Assembly (NCBI RefSeq): GCF_000785105.2
Contig: NZ_CP018906.1
Span: 1,612,001 to 1,676,000 of the forward strand
Source: Lentilactobacillus curieae
GTDB lineage: Bacteria > Bacillota > Bacilli > Lactobacillales > Lactobacillaceae
Direction of reading: 5' to 3'
DNA length: 64,000 nt
Shown one piece after another: positions 10,579-19,471 of the stretch. Below the pieces are notes generated by a model. It did no database searches. It saw nothing but the letters and a program-made list of their open reading frames with translations, and was not told the origin of the DNA. Position 1 is the stretch's first letter. Each line of letters starts with the position of its first letter. The position numbers and the translations under genes were made by a program.

Positions 10579-11221
10579 ATTCTCTGTGGTAATCAACTTC
10601 GAAGATTTTTGTTTCACCAATCGAACTGGAAAATTTATCGGCCAAAAGATTAGTGATGGTGGTGAGAAAACTATCTACTTTATCATCATCAACGGCTACT
10701 TTGACGGTAACCTTATCAGTGTACTCAGTGCCTTCGAGTGGGTAATCATTTTCTTCAAGGTAATAATTTAATTTATCAAACAGTGGGTATTCCACCGTCA
10801 GTGATATTACCTTCTTATCAAGCAGTTGAACAATTCCAACGCTTTCAATTGCGGTTGAAGCAGAATTACTATATGCCCGGATTAATCCTCCGGCCCCCAG
10901 CTTGATCCCACCAAAATATCTAGTCACCACCGCCAAGACGTTTTTAACCTCAGTTTTCTTTAAAACTTCCAAAATTGGAACACCTGCAGTTCCTGATGGT
11001 TCACCGTTGTCACTTTCTCGTTGAATTTCGTTGTTTTCACCAAGAACGTAAGCGTAACAGTTGTGGGTTGCTTTTGCGTGCTCCTTTGTGATTTCTGCTA
11101 ATTGTCGTTTAGCATCATCTTCATCTTTAATTCTCCGCAGATTACAGATGAAATTAGATTTTTTTATATCAAGTTCGTGGATTCCATTTTGTTTGATTGT
11201 GAGTAATGTTTTATCTGCCAA
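10577..11221 (-). CDS. yigZ: YigZ/IMPACT-family protein
   Basis: 214 residues. The N-terminal UPF0029 domain carries ATHNCYAYVLG, the DNGEPSGTAGVPIL segment and RYFGGIKLGAGGLIRAYS, diagnostic of the YigZ/Impact family. A ferredoxin-like C-terminal domain follows. Bacterial YigZ is often annotated as a peptidase or translation-regulator relative; its biochemical role is not settled. The start is TTG at 11221, with GGAGA seven bases upstream on the minus strand. It is divergent from comFA with only 36 bases between them, and ends 2 bases inside the terminator shared with tagO. Confidence 0.92.
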   Translation of the reverse strand: MADKTLLTIKQNGIHELDIKKSNFICNLRRIKDEDDAKRQLAEITKEHAKATHNCYAYVLGENNEIQRESDNGEPSGTAGVPILEVLKKTEVKNVLAVVTRYFGGIKLGAGGLIRAYSNSASTAIESVGIVQLLDKKVISLTVEYPLFDKLNYYLEENDYPLEGTEYTDKVTVKVAVDDDKVDSFLTTITNLLADKFSSSIGETKIFEVDYHRE

Positions 11222-11257
11222 ATTAAAGTCTCCATTTTTACGTACTTAATTATTGAG

Positions 11258-12589
11258 GTGATTTTCATTATTCATGATATAGCAGAATTATATGGACGCC
11301 AAATAAATTCGCAACTTGTGTCTGAAAATATACTCACTGATTCTAGGATTGTGCGAATAAATTCTTTGAAATTAGTACACGGCATTCCTGTTTGCCAACG
11401 CTGTGGCGCTAAGTTGAATCGAAAGTTAGCCCAGCTCCCCAATGATAACTACTATTGTTATGCGTGTATCCATATGGGGCGAGTTGATTCGTTATCACAA
11501 TTGATAACTGTTGCTGAACCCAATGCGTTTTCTGTGCCCGTTAAACCGCTAGCTTGGAGTGGTAACTTGACTTCTTCTCAGAGTGAATGCTCAAAGGCGA
11601 TAGTTAATGTAGTCGATAATTTACAAACTCATTTGTTGTGGGCGGTGACTGGGGCGGGAAAAACCGAAATGATCTTTGCAGGAATTGAGAAGGCTCTTCT
11701 TGATCGGAAGCGGGTGGCAATTGCTTCACCAAGAATAGATGTTATTAACGAACTTTACCCAAGACTGAAAGCTGCCTTTCCGAATACAAAAATATGTTTG
11801 CTTCATGGGCGGACAGATACTAGGTATCAATACTCCCAGTTAACGGTTTGTACTACTCACCAATTGTTGAGGTTTAGACGGGCATTTGATTTGCTTATAA
11901 TTGATGAAGTTGATGTTTTTCCATATGCGGGTAATCCGCAACTTCATTTTGCGGCAGGCCAAGCGGCCAAGACACGTGCTAGTCGGTTGTATCTAACCGC
12001 AACACCTGATGATTACTTGTTGAAATTAATAAAAAAGAAGAAAATCACCACCAGCTATCTGCCCCGTCGTTATCACGGATATCCATTACCAGAAATCACT
12101 GTGAAGAAGACTACTCACTTGCGACAAATGATTGACCAAGGCAAACTCCCAACTGCAATCATCAAAATAATAAAACAAATTGTCGGTCGTCAGCTTTTGC
12201 TCATATTTGTACCGAAAATTAGTGATCTCAGTTTAGTTGGGAGGGCGTTAGCGTTGTTCTCTAAAGATTGGCGATATGAAACCGTCCACTCAGCCGATCC
12301 CCAAAGAATTGAAAAGGTGCAGGCGATGAGGGATGGAAAACTAGATTTTTTGATTACAACGACGATTTTAGAGCGGGGAGTTACCTTTAGAAATTTAAGC
12401 GTAATCGTTTTGAATGCGGACAATGATATCTTTGGAACGCCAGCCCTCGTTCAGATTGCTGGTCGAGTCGGTAGAAGTGCTGACTATCCAGGTGGATTAG
12501 TGCAATTTTTTGTTGAGCAACGAACTGCCAAAATTAAGGCAGCTCAAATGCAAATTAAAAAAATGAATAAGATGAAAAATGAAACTTAA
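11258..12589 (+). CDS. comFA: ComFA, DEAD-type DNA translocase/helicase for competence
   Basis: About 443 residues. The N-terminal zinc region has CQRCG and YYCYAC (about 47-72). Walker A is AVTGAGKTE (about 130), the DEAH-like box is IIDEVDVFP, motif III is YLTATP, and motif VI is QIAGRVGRS. ComFA is the cytosolic ATPase that pulls transforming DNA through ComEC. It overlaps comFC by 11 bases, as in other Firmicutes. The start is uncertain: the in-frame GTG at 11258 lies within the only SD (GAGGTG, 11255-11260), and no ATG or TTG follows in frame before YGRQ. An ATT at 11267 or 11270 may be the real start. Confidence 0.9.
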   Translation: MIFIIHDIAELYGRQINSQLVSENILTDSRIVRINSLKLVHGIPVCQRCGAKLNRKLAQLPNDNYYCYACIHMGRVDSLSQLITVAEPNAFSVPVKPLAWSGNLTSSQSECSKAIVNVVDNLQTHLLWAVTGAGKTEMIFAGIEKALLDRKRVAIASPRIDVINELYPRLKAAFPNTKICLLHGRTDTRYQYSQLTVCTTHQLLRFRRAFDLLIIDEVDVFPYAGNPQLHFAAGQAAKTRASRLYLTATPDDYLLKLIKKKKITTSYLPRRYHGYPLPEITVKKTTHLRQMIDQGKLPTAIIKIIKQIVGRQLLLIFVPKISDLSLVGRALALFSKDWRYETVHSADPQRIEKVQAMRDGKLDFLITTTILERGVTFRNLSVIVLNADNDIFGTPALVQIAGRVGRSADYPGGLVQFFVEQRTAKIKAAQMQIKKMNKMKNET

Positions 12590-13289
12590 TATTTGCTTGG
12601 TCTGTGGAGGAATATTAGCACCGTCATTTAAACTTGAGGATCTCTTTTCGGTGGCTGGCTTAAATAAGAGGTTAGTGTGCAGCACCTGTTGGTCAAAATT
12701 TGAATACTTACCCCAAAGAGTAACTTGTCAGGGGTGTGGTCGCTGTATAGATGAATCATCAAGAGAACGGATTTGTCCTGACTGTACTAGGTGGTTAGTT
12801 AACGAGGAGATGGATTTTAATAACGTGGCATTATTTGCCTATAATTTATGGATGAAAGAATATATGCACCGGTATAAGTTTATTGGCGATTACAGGTTAC
12901 GGTTAATATTTACACAGTTTATAAAAAATTATATCCGCACAAATTATCCCAATAGAAATTTGGTTGTGGTACCGGTTCCTGTTGCACCAGAGACAAGTGC
13001 TCTTCGTGGATTTAACCAAGTGCAGGGATTACTCGAAGATGTTGACTATCTAGAAGCTCTACACACAATTGACAGTAAAAAATCGCCGCAATCTGCAAAA
13101 AATCGTTTTGAAAGAATGTCAACTAGTCAGCCATTCGCATTGATCCAGGGTTGTGAAAAACAAATATATGATAAAAATGTGTTGATTGTCGATGATGTAT
13201 ACACCACAGGGAGAACTATAAGACACGCAGCTACTGCGGTTTTGATGGCAAATCCTAGAAAAATTATGGGGTTAACATTAGCTAGATGA
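12579..13289 (+). CDS. comFC: ComFC, phosphoribosyltransferase-fold competence protein
   Basis: 236 residues. The N-terminal Cys4-type zinc segment is ICLVCGG...VCSTCW...CQGCGRC...CPDC. The C-terminal PRT fold has the PRPP-binding motif VLIVDDVYTTGRT (about 201-213) and the conserved SALRGFNQ motif. ComFC partners ComFA in DNA uptake. The ATG lies 11 bases inside comFA in another frame, implying translational coupling. Whether this organism is naturally competent is not shown by these two genes alone. Confidence 0.93.
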   Translation: MKLNICLVCGGILAPSFKLEDLFSVAGLNKRLVCSTCWSKFEYLPQRVTCQGCGRCIDESSRERICPDCTRWLVNEEMDFNNVALFAYNLWMKEYMHRYKFIGDYRLRLIFTQFIKNYIRTNYPNRNLVVVPVPVAPETSALRGFNQVQGLLEDVDYLEALHTIDSKKSPQSAKNRFERMSTSQPFALIQGCEKQIYDKNVLIVDDVYTTGRTIRHAATAVLMANPRKIMGLTLAR

Positions 13290-13309
13290 CAGCGTTTTAG
13301 TTCTAATGA

Positions 13310-13338
13310 TTGTTAAATGTCGCACTTTAATCTATACT
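13310..13338 (+). promoter_or_regulatory. hpf promoter
   Basis: -35 TTGTTA (13310-13315), 17-base spacer, -10 TATACT (13333-13338). It lies just downstream of comFC, so hpf can be expressed independently. Confidence 0.7.
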
Positions 13339-13348
13339 TAAGTTGTAG

Positions 13349-13400
13349 CCAATGATGAAACCAAAAAAGGGCATCATTGGACCATTAAACCGTTAATGGT
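13349..13400 (+). promoter_or_regulatory. Double hairpin in the hpf 5' leader
   Basis: Two perfect adjacent hairpins: CCAATGATG / CATCATTGG (13349-13357 with 13372-13380), then ACCATTAA / TTAATGGT with a 4-base loop (13381-13400). The second abuts the SD GAAGGGAGAG. Neither is followed by a T-run, so they are not terminators; a role in mRNA stability or translation is possible. Confidence 0.6.
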
Positions 13401-13416
13401 GAAGGGAGAGAGTGTT

Positions 13417-13965
13417 ATGTTAATTTTTAACATTCGGGGAGAAAATATTGAAGTAACGCAAGCAATTCGTGAGTATGTAGAGAAGCGGATTAGCAAGTTG
13501 GAAAAGTACTTTGACGACGATGCCAAGAATACCGCTCACGTAAACTTGAAGGTATATCCAAACAAGCAGGCCAAAGTAGAAGTTACAATTCCTTTGCCAT
13601 ACTTGACACTACGTGCGGAAGAAATGTCTAACGATCTTTATGCAAGTATTGATTTGGTAACTGACAAGTTGGAACGTCAAATCAGAAAGTATAAGACTAA
13701 AGTTAACCGCAAGTCTCGTGAAAAAGGTTTCAAGAACTTAGAGTTCGCACCAACTACTGAGCCAGAATCAGATGATGATTCTAAGTTTGATGTAGTAAGA
13801 ACTAAACGAGTATCATTGAAACCAATGGATAACGAAGAGGCAATCCTTCAAATGGACATGTTGGGTCATGATTTCTTCATCTATGAAGATGCAGAAACTT
13901 CAGGAATCGACATTGTCTACCGTCGTAATGACGGCCGTTACGGTTTAATTGAAACGGGCGACTAA
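13417..13965 (+). CDS. hpf: HPF (long form), ribosome hibernation-promoting factor
   Basis: 182 residues, the long-form size. The N-terminal S30AE domain (MLIFNIRGENIEVTQAIREYVEKRI...) binds the 30S decoding region. The C-terminal domain (about 125-180, VRTKRVSLKPMDNEEAILQMDMLGHDFF...) dimerises to form 100S particles. The ATG at 13417 is chosen over the in-frame ATG at 13396 because the SD (GAAGGGAGAG) lies between them. It sits between comFC and secA, a conserved Firmicutes order, with its own promoter and terminator. Confidence 0.96.
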   Translation: MLIFNIRGENIEVTQAIREYVEKRISKLEKYFDDDAKNTAHVNLKVYPNKQAKVEVTIPLPYLTLRAEEMSNDLYASIDLVTDKLERQIRKYKTKVNRKSREKGFKNLEFAPTTEPESDDDSKFDVVRTKRVSLKPMDNEEAILQMDMLGHDFFIYEDAETSGIDIVYRRNDGRYGLIETGD

Positions 13966-13990
13966 TATTAATAAGTTTCTTCAAAGAGTC

Positions 13991-14025
13991 AGAGCTATGG
14001 CAGAAGATTTTGCCATAGCTCTTTC
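13991..14025 (+). terminator. Intrinsic terminator of hpf
   Basis: 12-bp stem AGAGCTATGGCA / TGCCATAGCTCT around an 8-base loop, then a T-rich tract. Confidence 0.88.
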
Positions 14026-14188
14026 TTATTTGATAGAATTGTAATAGTATTGTGATTACAGCTTAACCATGTTTATGTTTCAAATATTTTCATGAAATGA
14101 TACAATTGATTAGTATGTAAAATAACAATATTTGAAAAATTATAAATATCTCGAATTAGAATTTAATGCAAGAAGGGAAATTTACTAG

Positions 14189-16552
14189 ATGCGAAATGTC
14201 TTAAAGAAATGGGTCGAAAGTGACAAGCACGAACTTAAACGACTCAGTAAAATGGCCGATGAAGTTGGGTCATATTCTAAAGAATATCAGGAACTTAGCG
14301 ATGAAGAACTTCAAGCAAAAACCCCTGAATTCAAACAACGTTATCAAGATGGAGAAACACTTGATGACTTACTTCCTGAAGCCTTTGCCGTTGCTCGTGA
14401 AGGTGCTAAACGTGTGCTTGGACTTTATCCATTCCACGTTCAAATTATGGGAGGAATTGTTCTCCATGAAGGTAATATTGCTGAAATGAAGACTGGTGAA
14501 GGTAAGACACTTACTGCTACTATGCCAGTTTATTTGAATGCACTTGCTGGTGAGGGTGTCCACGTTGTTACTGTCAACGAATACCTATCACAACGTGATG
14601 CTACTGAAATGGGTGAACTTTATAACTGGTTAGGTTTAACTGTTGGAGTTAACTTAACTCAAATGAGCCCTGACGAAAAACGTGAAGCTTACGCAGCTGA
14701 TATCACTTACTCAACTAACAGTGAAATTGGTTTTGATTATTTGCGTGATAACATGGTTGCTTATAAAGAAGAAATGGTTCAACGACCACTTAACTTTGCA
14801 ATCGTTGATGAGGTTGATTCAATTTTAATTGATGAAGCTAGAACGCCATTAATTATTTCTGGACAAGCAACTGGAACTTCACAGTTGTACCAAAGCACAG
14901 ATCAATTTGCTAAGACACTTCACGAAGGCGAAGATTTTAAGGTTGATCTTGAAACTAAGACAGTTTCATTGACAGATAAAGGAATTGAAAAGGGTGAAAA
15001 GTACTTCAACTTAGACAACCTTTATGATACTGACAATACTGCATTGACCCACCATTTGGATCAAGCATTGCGTGCCAACTTTATCATGCTTAGAGATAAA
15101 GACTACGTTGTTCAAGACGACGAAGTTTTGATTGTTGATTCATTTACTGGTCGAATCATGGACGGACGTCGTTTTTCTGACGGCCTTCACCAAGCAATTG
15201 AAGCCAAGGAAGGCGTTACTATCCAAGAGGAAAGTAAGACCATGGCTAACATTACTTACCAAAACATGTTCCGGATGTATAAGAAGTTAGCCGGTATGAC
15301 TGGTACTGCTAAGACTGAAGCAGAAGAATTCCGTGAAATTTACAACATGGAAGTTATCTCTGTTCCAACTAACAAGCCGGTTGTTCGTGTTGACGAACCA
15401 GATATCTTATACCCTAACTTACAATCTAAGTTTGAGGCCGTTGTTAACAAAATTAAGGAACTTCATGAAAAGGGTCAACCAATGTTGATCGGTACTGTTG
15501 CTGTTGAAACTTCAGAATACCTTTCACAAAGACTTGACCAAGAAAATATTCCTCACGTGGTCTTGAACGCTAAGAATCATGCTAAGGAAGCTGAAATTGT
15601 TACCAATGCCGGTCAAAAGGGTGCGGTTACTATCGCTACCAACATGGCTGGTCGTGGTACTGATATTAAATTAGGACCGGGCGTTGTTGAACTTGGTGGT
15701 TTAGCAGTTATCGGTACTGAACGTCACGAGTCACGAAGAATTGATAACCAACTTCGTGGACGTGCAGGTCGTCAAGGTGATCCAGGATTGTCACAATTCT
15801 ACTTGTCACTTGAAGATGACTTGATGCTTCGTTTTGGTTCTGAAAAGATTAAGAACTTCTTGGAAAGTATGAATGTTGAAGGCGAAGATGCCGTTATTCG
15901 TTCAAAGATGATTACCAAGCAAGTTGAATCTGCTCAAAAACGGGTTGAAGGTAATAACTACGATTCACGTAAGAACGTTCTTCAATACGATGATGTTATG
16001 AGACAACAACGTGAAGTTATTTACGGTGAACGTCAAGAAGTCATTGAAGAAGATAAGTCCCTCAAGTGGGTTATCATGCCAATGATTGAAAGAACTGTTA
16101 ACCGAATCGTTGATCTTCACACCCAAGGAGATAAAGCAGACTGGGACTTACAAACTATTCTTGATTTCGCAATTTCAGCAATGGTTAACCCTGATCAAGT
16201 TTCATTAGACGACTTGAAGGGACTATCATCTGACGAAATCAAAGAATTCTTGATGGGTCTTGCTACTAAGGTTTACGACCAAAAGAAGGAAGAACTTTAT
16301 GACGAGTCTCAAATGCTTGAGTTCGAAAAAGTTGTTATTCTTAGAGTTGTTGATTCACACTGGACTGATCACATCGATATGATGGATCAATTGAGACAAT
16401 CAATTGGCTTACGTGGTTATGGTCAACAAAACCCATTGGTTGAATACCAACGTGAAGGTTACAAGATGTTTGAAGAAATGATTGCTGATATTGATTACGA
16501 TGCAACCAGATTATTCATGAAGGCAGAAATTCGTCAAAATATGCAACGTTAA
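14189..16552 (+). CDS. secA: SecA, preprotein translocase ATPase
   Basis: 787 residues, a common size in lactobacilli. The motor domain begins [11 protein letters not shown] (Walker A, residues about 101-111) and has Walker [20 protein letters not shown]. The preprotein cross-linking domain, [15 protein letters not shown] and [10 protein letters not shown] of the second nucleotide fold follow, then the helical scaffold ([31 protein letters not shown]). The C-terminal Cys-rich SecB/zinc tail is absent, as is usual in this group. SecA drives export through SecYEG; secG is at 50.7 kb. The ATG follows AGAAGGGA. Confidence 0.98.
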   Translation: MRNVLKKWVESDKHELKRLSKMADEVGSYSKEYQELSDEELQAKTPEFKQRYQDGETLDDLLPEAFAVAREGAKRVLGLYPFHVQIMGGIVLHEGNIAEMKTGEGKTLTATMPVYLNALAGEGVHVVTVNEYLSQRDATEMGELYNWLGLTVGVNLTQMSPDEKREAYAADITYSTNSEIGFDYLRDNMVAYKEEMVQRPLNFAIVDEVDSILIDEARTPLIISGQATGTSQLYQSTDQFAKTLHEGEDFKVDLETKTVSLTDKGIEKGEKYFNLDNLYDTDNTALTHHLDQALRANFIMLRDKDYVVQDDEVLIVDSFTGRIMDGRRFSDGLHQAIEAKEGVTIQEESKTMANITYQNMFRMYKKLAGMTGTAKTEAEEFREIYNMEVISVPTNKPVVRVDEPDILYPNLQSKFEAVVNKIKELHEKGQPMLIGTVAVETSEYLSQRLDQENIPHVVLNAKNHAKEAEIVTNAGQKGAVTIATNMAGRGTDIKLGPGVVELGGLAVIGTERHESRRIDNQLRGRAGRQGDPGLSQFYLSLEDDLMLRFGSEKIKNFLESMNVEGEDAVIRSKMITKQVESAQKRVEGNNYDSRKNVLQYDDVMRQQREVIYGERQEVIEEDKSLKWVIMPMIERTVNRIVDLHTQGDKADWDLQTILDFAISAMVNPDQVSLDDLKGLSSDEIKEFLMGLATKVYDQKKEELYDESQMLEFEKVVILRVVDSHWTDHIDMMDQLRQSIGLRGYGQQNPLVEYQREGYKMFEEMIADIDYDATRLFMKAEIRQNMQR

Positions 16553-16560
16553 TAACTCTA

Positions 16561-16597
16561 GAGAATCCAGGCAGTTACTGTTTGGATTCTTTATTTT
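16561..16597 (+). terminator. Candidate terminator between secA and prfB
   Basis: AGAATCCA / TGGATTCT stem with a large loop and a short T-rich tail. It is weaker than the others, so read-through into prfB is plausible. Confidence 0.55.
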
Positions 16598-16618
16598 GAA
16601 AAGGGAACGGTGAGTAAA

Positions 16619-17741
16619 ATGGCCTTTGAACTAAGCGAAGCCAAAAAACAATTAGCTGAAATGCAAGAAGCCATCGCTGGCTTTAGGAGGTCTCTTTGAC
16701 TTTGATGCGTTAAGCGAAAGCATTGAAATTAACGAGTCCAAAATGGCAGAACCTGGATTTTGGGATAACCAAAATGAAGCCCAAAAGTTAATTGATGAAA
16801 CTAATCAAATGAAGACGAAAGTTGATAGTTACTCGCACCTTAAAAGTGAGAGTGATGATTTATCAGTAATGCTTGATTTGATTGGTGAAGATTCTGATTC
16901 AGATATGGAAAGTGAGTTTGTTGACCAACAGGATAAACTTGCTAAGGAATTGAGCCAGTATCAATTGCAGCTGTTACTGAACGAAAAGTACGATCATAAC
17001 AATGCCATCCTCGAAATTCACCCTGGTGCAGGTGGAACAGAATCTCAAGATTGGGGTTCAATGCTACTTAGAATGTATACTCGCTGGGCAGAGTCTCATA
17101 ATTTTAAAGTAGAGGTTTTGGATTATCAGGTTGGGGATGTTGCGGGAATCAACAGTGTTTCACTATTGATTTCTGGTACAGATGCATACGGATATTTGAG
17201 GTCTGAAAAGGGTGTTCACCGATTGGTTAGAATTTCACCATTTGATTCGGCAGCAAGGAGACATACATCATTCGCTTCAGTTGATGTGATGCCTGAACTG
17301 AATGATGATGTGGAAATTGAAATTAACCCTGATGACCTAAGAATTGATGTTTATCGCTCTAGTGGTGCAGGTGGTCAGCATATTAACAAGACATCGTCAG
17401 CAGTTCGAATTACCCACGAACCAACAGGAATTGTGGTTGCTAGTCAGGCACAAAGATCACAGCTACAAAACAGACAAACGGCGATGAACATGTTGAAATC
17501 AAAGTTATATGAACTTGAGGAGCAAAAGAAGGCGGAAGAGAAGGCTAAGATTGAGGGAGAGCAACTTGATATTGGCTGGGGATCGCAGATCCGTTCTTAC
17601 GTTTTTCATCCATATTCAATGGTCAAAGATCACCGAACCAATCATGAAACAGCTAATGTTAATGCGGTAATGGACGGTGATTTAGACGGGTTTATCAACG
17701 CATATTTGCAGTGGAAACTGGAACAAAAAAATCCAGATTAG
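16619..17741 (+). CDS. prfB: Peptide chain release factor 2 (RF2), expressed by programmed +1 frameshift
   Basis: The ATG at 16619 opens a 26-codon frame (MAFELSEAKKQ...) ending CTT TGA at 16694-16699. An SD-like AGGAGG (16685-16690) sits just upstream, the classic RF2 frameshift cassette. Slipping one base at CTT lets reading continue at GAC (16698) to the stop at 17741. The product is 373 residues. The rest has the RF2 GGQ loop (SSGAGGQHINKTSSAVR) and the family's SPFDSAARRHTSF region. In-frame TGA means RF2 tunes its own level. An in-frame GTG at 16610 is an alternative start. The stop codon overlaps the first base of the downstream structured repeat. Confidence 0.97.
16685..16700 (+). promoter_or_regulatory. 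Programmed +1 ribosomal frameshift signal of prfB
   Basis: AGGAGG stimulator, three bases, then CTT TGA C. The slippery CTT and internal TGA are the conserved RF2 autoregulation site. Confidence 0.96.
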
Positions 17742-18140
17742 GGAGCGTTACAGAAATCTCTGATTTCGTCTTAACGCCCCCACAACGATGACGCGTACTG
17801 AGCGTCACGAATAGTGACGGTCAGTCGCGACAGAGACTGTGTGGAGCTTGCAGGAATTTTCGATTTCGTCTTAGGGAGCACTACATGAATCTTCGATTCA
17901 GTCGTAGTGCCCCGACAAGAGCAACAGTTAGTGAATTTTGCGAGGAGCAAGATTCACTCCTGATGCTTACTGTCTCGGCGGTTAGTCGCGACAGAGACTG
18001 TGTGGAGCTTGCGGAAATCTCCAATTTCTTCATAGGGAGCACTACTTGAAGTTTTGATTCAGCCCCAACAAGAGCATCAGTATGTGAATTCTGCGAAAGC
18101 GGGATTCACTCGTGATGCTTACTGTCCCCCACAATGAAAA
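17740..18140 (+). repeat. Degenerate tandem structured repeats (about 160-base unit, three copies)
   Basis: Non-coding. Units start at about 17740, 17873 and 18034. Shared blocks are GGGAGC(A/G)-type hairpins, GCCCC(G/A)ACAAGAGC, and AGTCGCGACAGAGACTGTGT (copies at 17823 and 17984, exactly 161 apart). Hairpin 1 pairs GCGTTA/TAACGC plus inner GAAATC/GATTTC in copy 1. The same positions are GCACTAC/GTAGTGC plus TGAATC/GATTCA in copy 2, with a 3-base loop in both. Copy 3 has lost the right arm through an 8-base deletion. A second hairpin pairs AGTGAAT/ATTCACT in copy 2 and GTGAAT/ATTCAC nested in AGCATCA/TGATGCT in copy 3. The family was not recognised. Confidence 0.75.
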
Positions 18141-18148
18141 GAAAAGAT

Positions 18149-18189
18149 GCCGTGATAATTTCATTTTTGAAATTATCACGGCTTTTTTA
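18149..18189 (+). terminator. Very strong intrinsic terminator after the structured repeats
   Basis: Perfect 15-bp stem GCCGTGATAATTTCA / TGAAATTATCACGGC with a 4-T loop, then six T. It ends the prfB/repeat transcript before the PDZ-phoPR unit. Confidence 0.93.
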
Positions 18190-18262
18190 CCGTATTGAGG
18201 TATGATTCGGCTTTCTTTTAGCAATATTGACTGAATTACTGCTTAATATAAAATATGGACAA

Positions 18263-18271
18263 TGCTATACT
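18263..18271 (+). promoter_or_regulatory. Extended -10 promoter of the PDZ-phoPR unit
   Basis: TGCTATACT is a TGN-TATACT extended -10, about 30 bases before the start codon at 18300. There is no strong -35. Confidence 0.55.
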
Positions 18272-18299
18272 TAAGCTAAACTGAATAGGGGAAATGAAA

Positions 18300-19457
18300 A
18301 TGAAAATTTTGTTTTTACTCCTGTTTTTCTTACTCCAACCAGTACTATGGCTGACAGTAATTAGGGCGGGAGCGCTTTTCTCGAACAGAGTAAAACGGGA
18401 AAGAAAATTATTTAGATCCGCAATCTATGAAGACTTTTTCGAAGGTCGTCATTTGGCTAAGACCATGTTGTTATCGGGAATCGTTTCATCAATCCTTGGT
18501 GTGGTATTACTGACCATGTCCGCTAAATGGGTGGTCGTGTACATAGGAATAGAATTACTTAGCGTGGTTGTTCTATTCTTTACCAGTTTGCCGATTACTG
18601 TAATTGCTGCAAGTGCGGTAATTGTTTCTACATTAACAATACCTAATAATTTGTTTGGCTTTAGCTGGCTAAAATCGGGGTTAGGTACGAGCCTCACTGC
18701 TGTACCAGCGGCTAACCTGACAGCTCTGCTAAGCATCGTGGTGATATTAAACGCTCTGTACGTCAAAAGAGTTGGTGGTACATACGAATCTCCAATAATT
18801 GATAGAAATAAACGGAACACCAAAATTGCAAAGTATAGATTTAATGAATCTGCAGTGATTCCAATGCTAATTGTCCTTCCTGGAGATTGGTTTGCTAGTC
18901 ACATATCATTTTGGCCAGTATTCAATTACTCAGGTCATACGTATACATTATTTATCCTACCTTTGTTACTTGGACTTAGGTTGACTGTTAAGCGTGGCGA
19001 ATTTAAGGAAACTCTAGCATTGTTCTCTAGAAATTCAATGATCATTGGGTTGATTGGGTTGATTTCTGCTGTTGTAACTAAGTTTGTACCAGTTCTTAGC
19101 TTTTATCCAATACTTTTGGTTTGGTTTATGTATGTGGTCAATTTGTATGTCATTAAGCTAAAGGATAACCAAATTGATTTTGAATATAGTGAGGTTATGG
19201 ACGGAGTTCGGGTTATTGGAATTAAGCCGGAGACCCCCGCAGCAAAAATGAATTTGGTTATTGGTGATGTAATTCTAGAGGTTAATGGTAGTCCCGTTGC
19301 CAACGAAACGGAATTATATCGGGCGATTTCGCTTAATTCAACGTATTGTAAGTTGAAGGTAAGGGACCGCAATGATCAGTTAAAAGTAACCGAGACGGCA
19401 ATTTTCAAAAATTCGCCACATGAAATTGGAATTAAAACATACTCAGATTACGCTTAA
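18300..19457 (+). CDS. Polytopic membrane protein with C-terminal PDZ domain (MinJ-like)
   Basis: 385 residues from ATG 18300; the in-frame ATG at 18294 is only one base from the AGGGGA SD, while 18300 is seven away. There are about seven to eight membrane segments (residues about 1-300). A PDZ domain follows at about 305-370, recognisable by VIGIKPETPAAKMNLVIGDVILEVNGSPVANETELYRAI. Length, topology and location downstream of prfB resemble B. subtilis MinJ, the septal bridge between DivIVA and MinD. The name is by analogy; other lactobacillar PDZ proteins of this shape are uncharacterised. Its stop overlaps the region just before phoP, so it is probably co-transcribed with phoPR. Confidence 0.75.
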   Translation: MKILFLLLFFLLQPVLWLTVIRAGALFSNRVKRERKLFRSAIYEDFFEGRHLAKTMLLSGIVSSILGVVLLTMSAKWVVVYIGIELLSVVVLFFTSLPITVIAASAVIVSTLTIPNNLFGFSWLKSGLGTSLTAVPAANLTALLSIVVILNALYVKRVGGTYESPIIDRNKRNTKIAKYRFNESAVIPMLIVLPGDWFASHISFWPVFNYSGHTYTLFILPLLLGLRLTVKRGEFKETLALFSRNSMIIGLIGLISAVVTKFVPVLSFYPILLVWFMYVVNLYVIKLKDNQIDFEYSEVMDGVRVIGIKPETPAAKMNLVIGDVILEVNGSPVANETELYRAISLNSTYCKLKVRDRNDQLKVTETAIFKNSPHEIGIKTYSDYA

Positions 19458-19471
19458 TGGAGGAGTCAGTC

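Noticed and set aside
16619-16743. prfB as a broken gene because of an in-frame TGA
   Set aside because: The AGGAGG-CTT-TGA-C context is the conserved programmed frameshift, so the gene is intact.
18042-18224. 60-codon minus-strand frame in the repeat region
   Set aside because: It crosses the strong terminator and structured repeats and has no SD.
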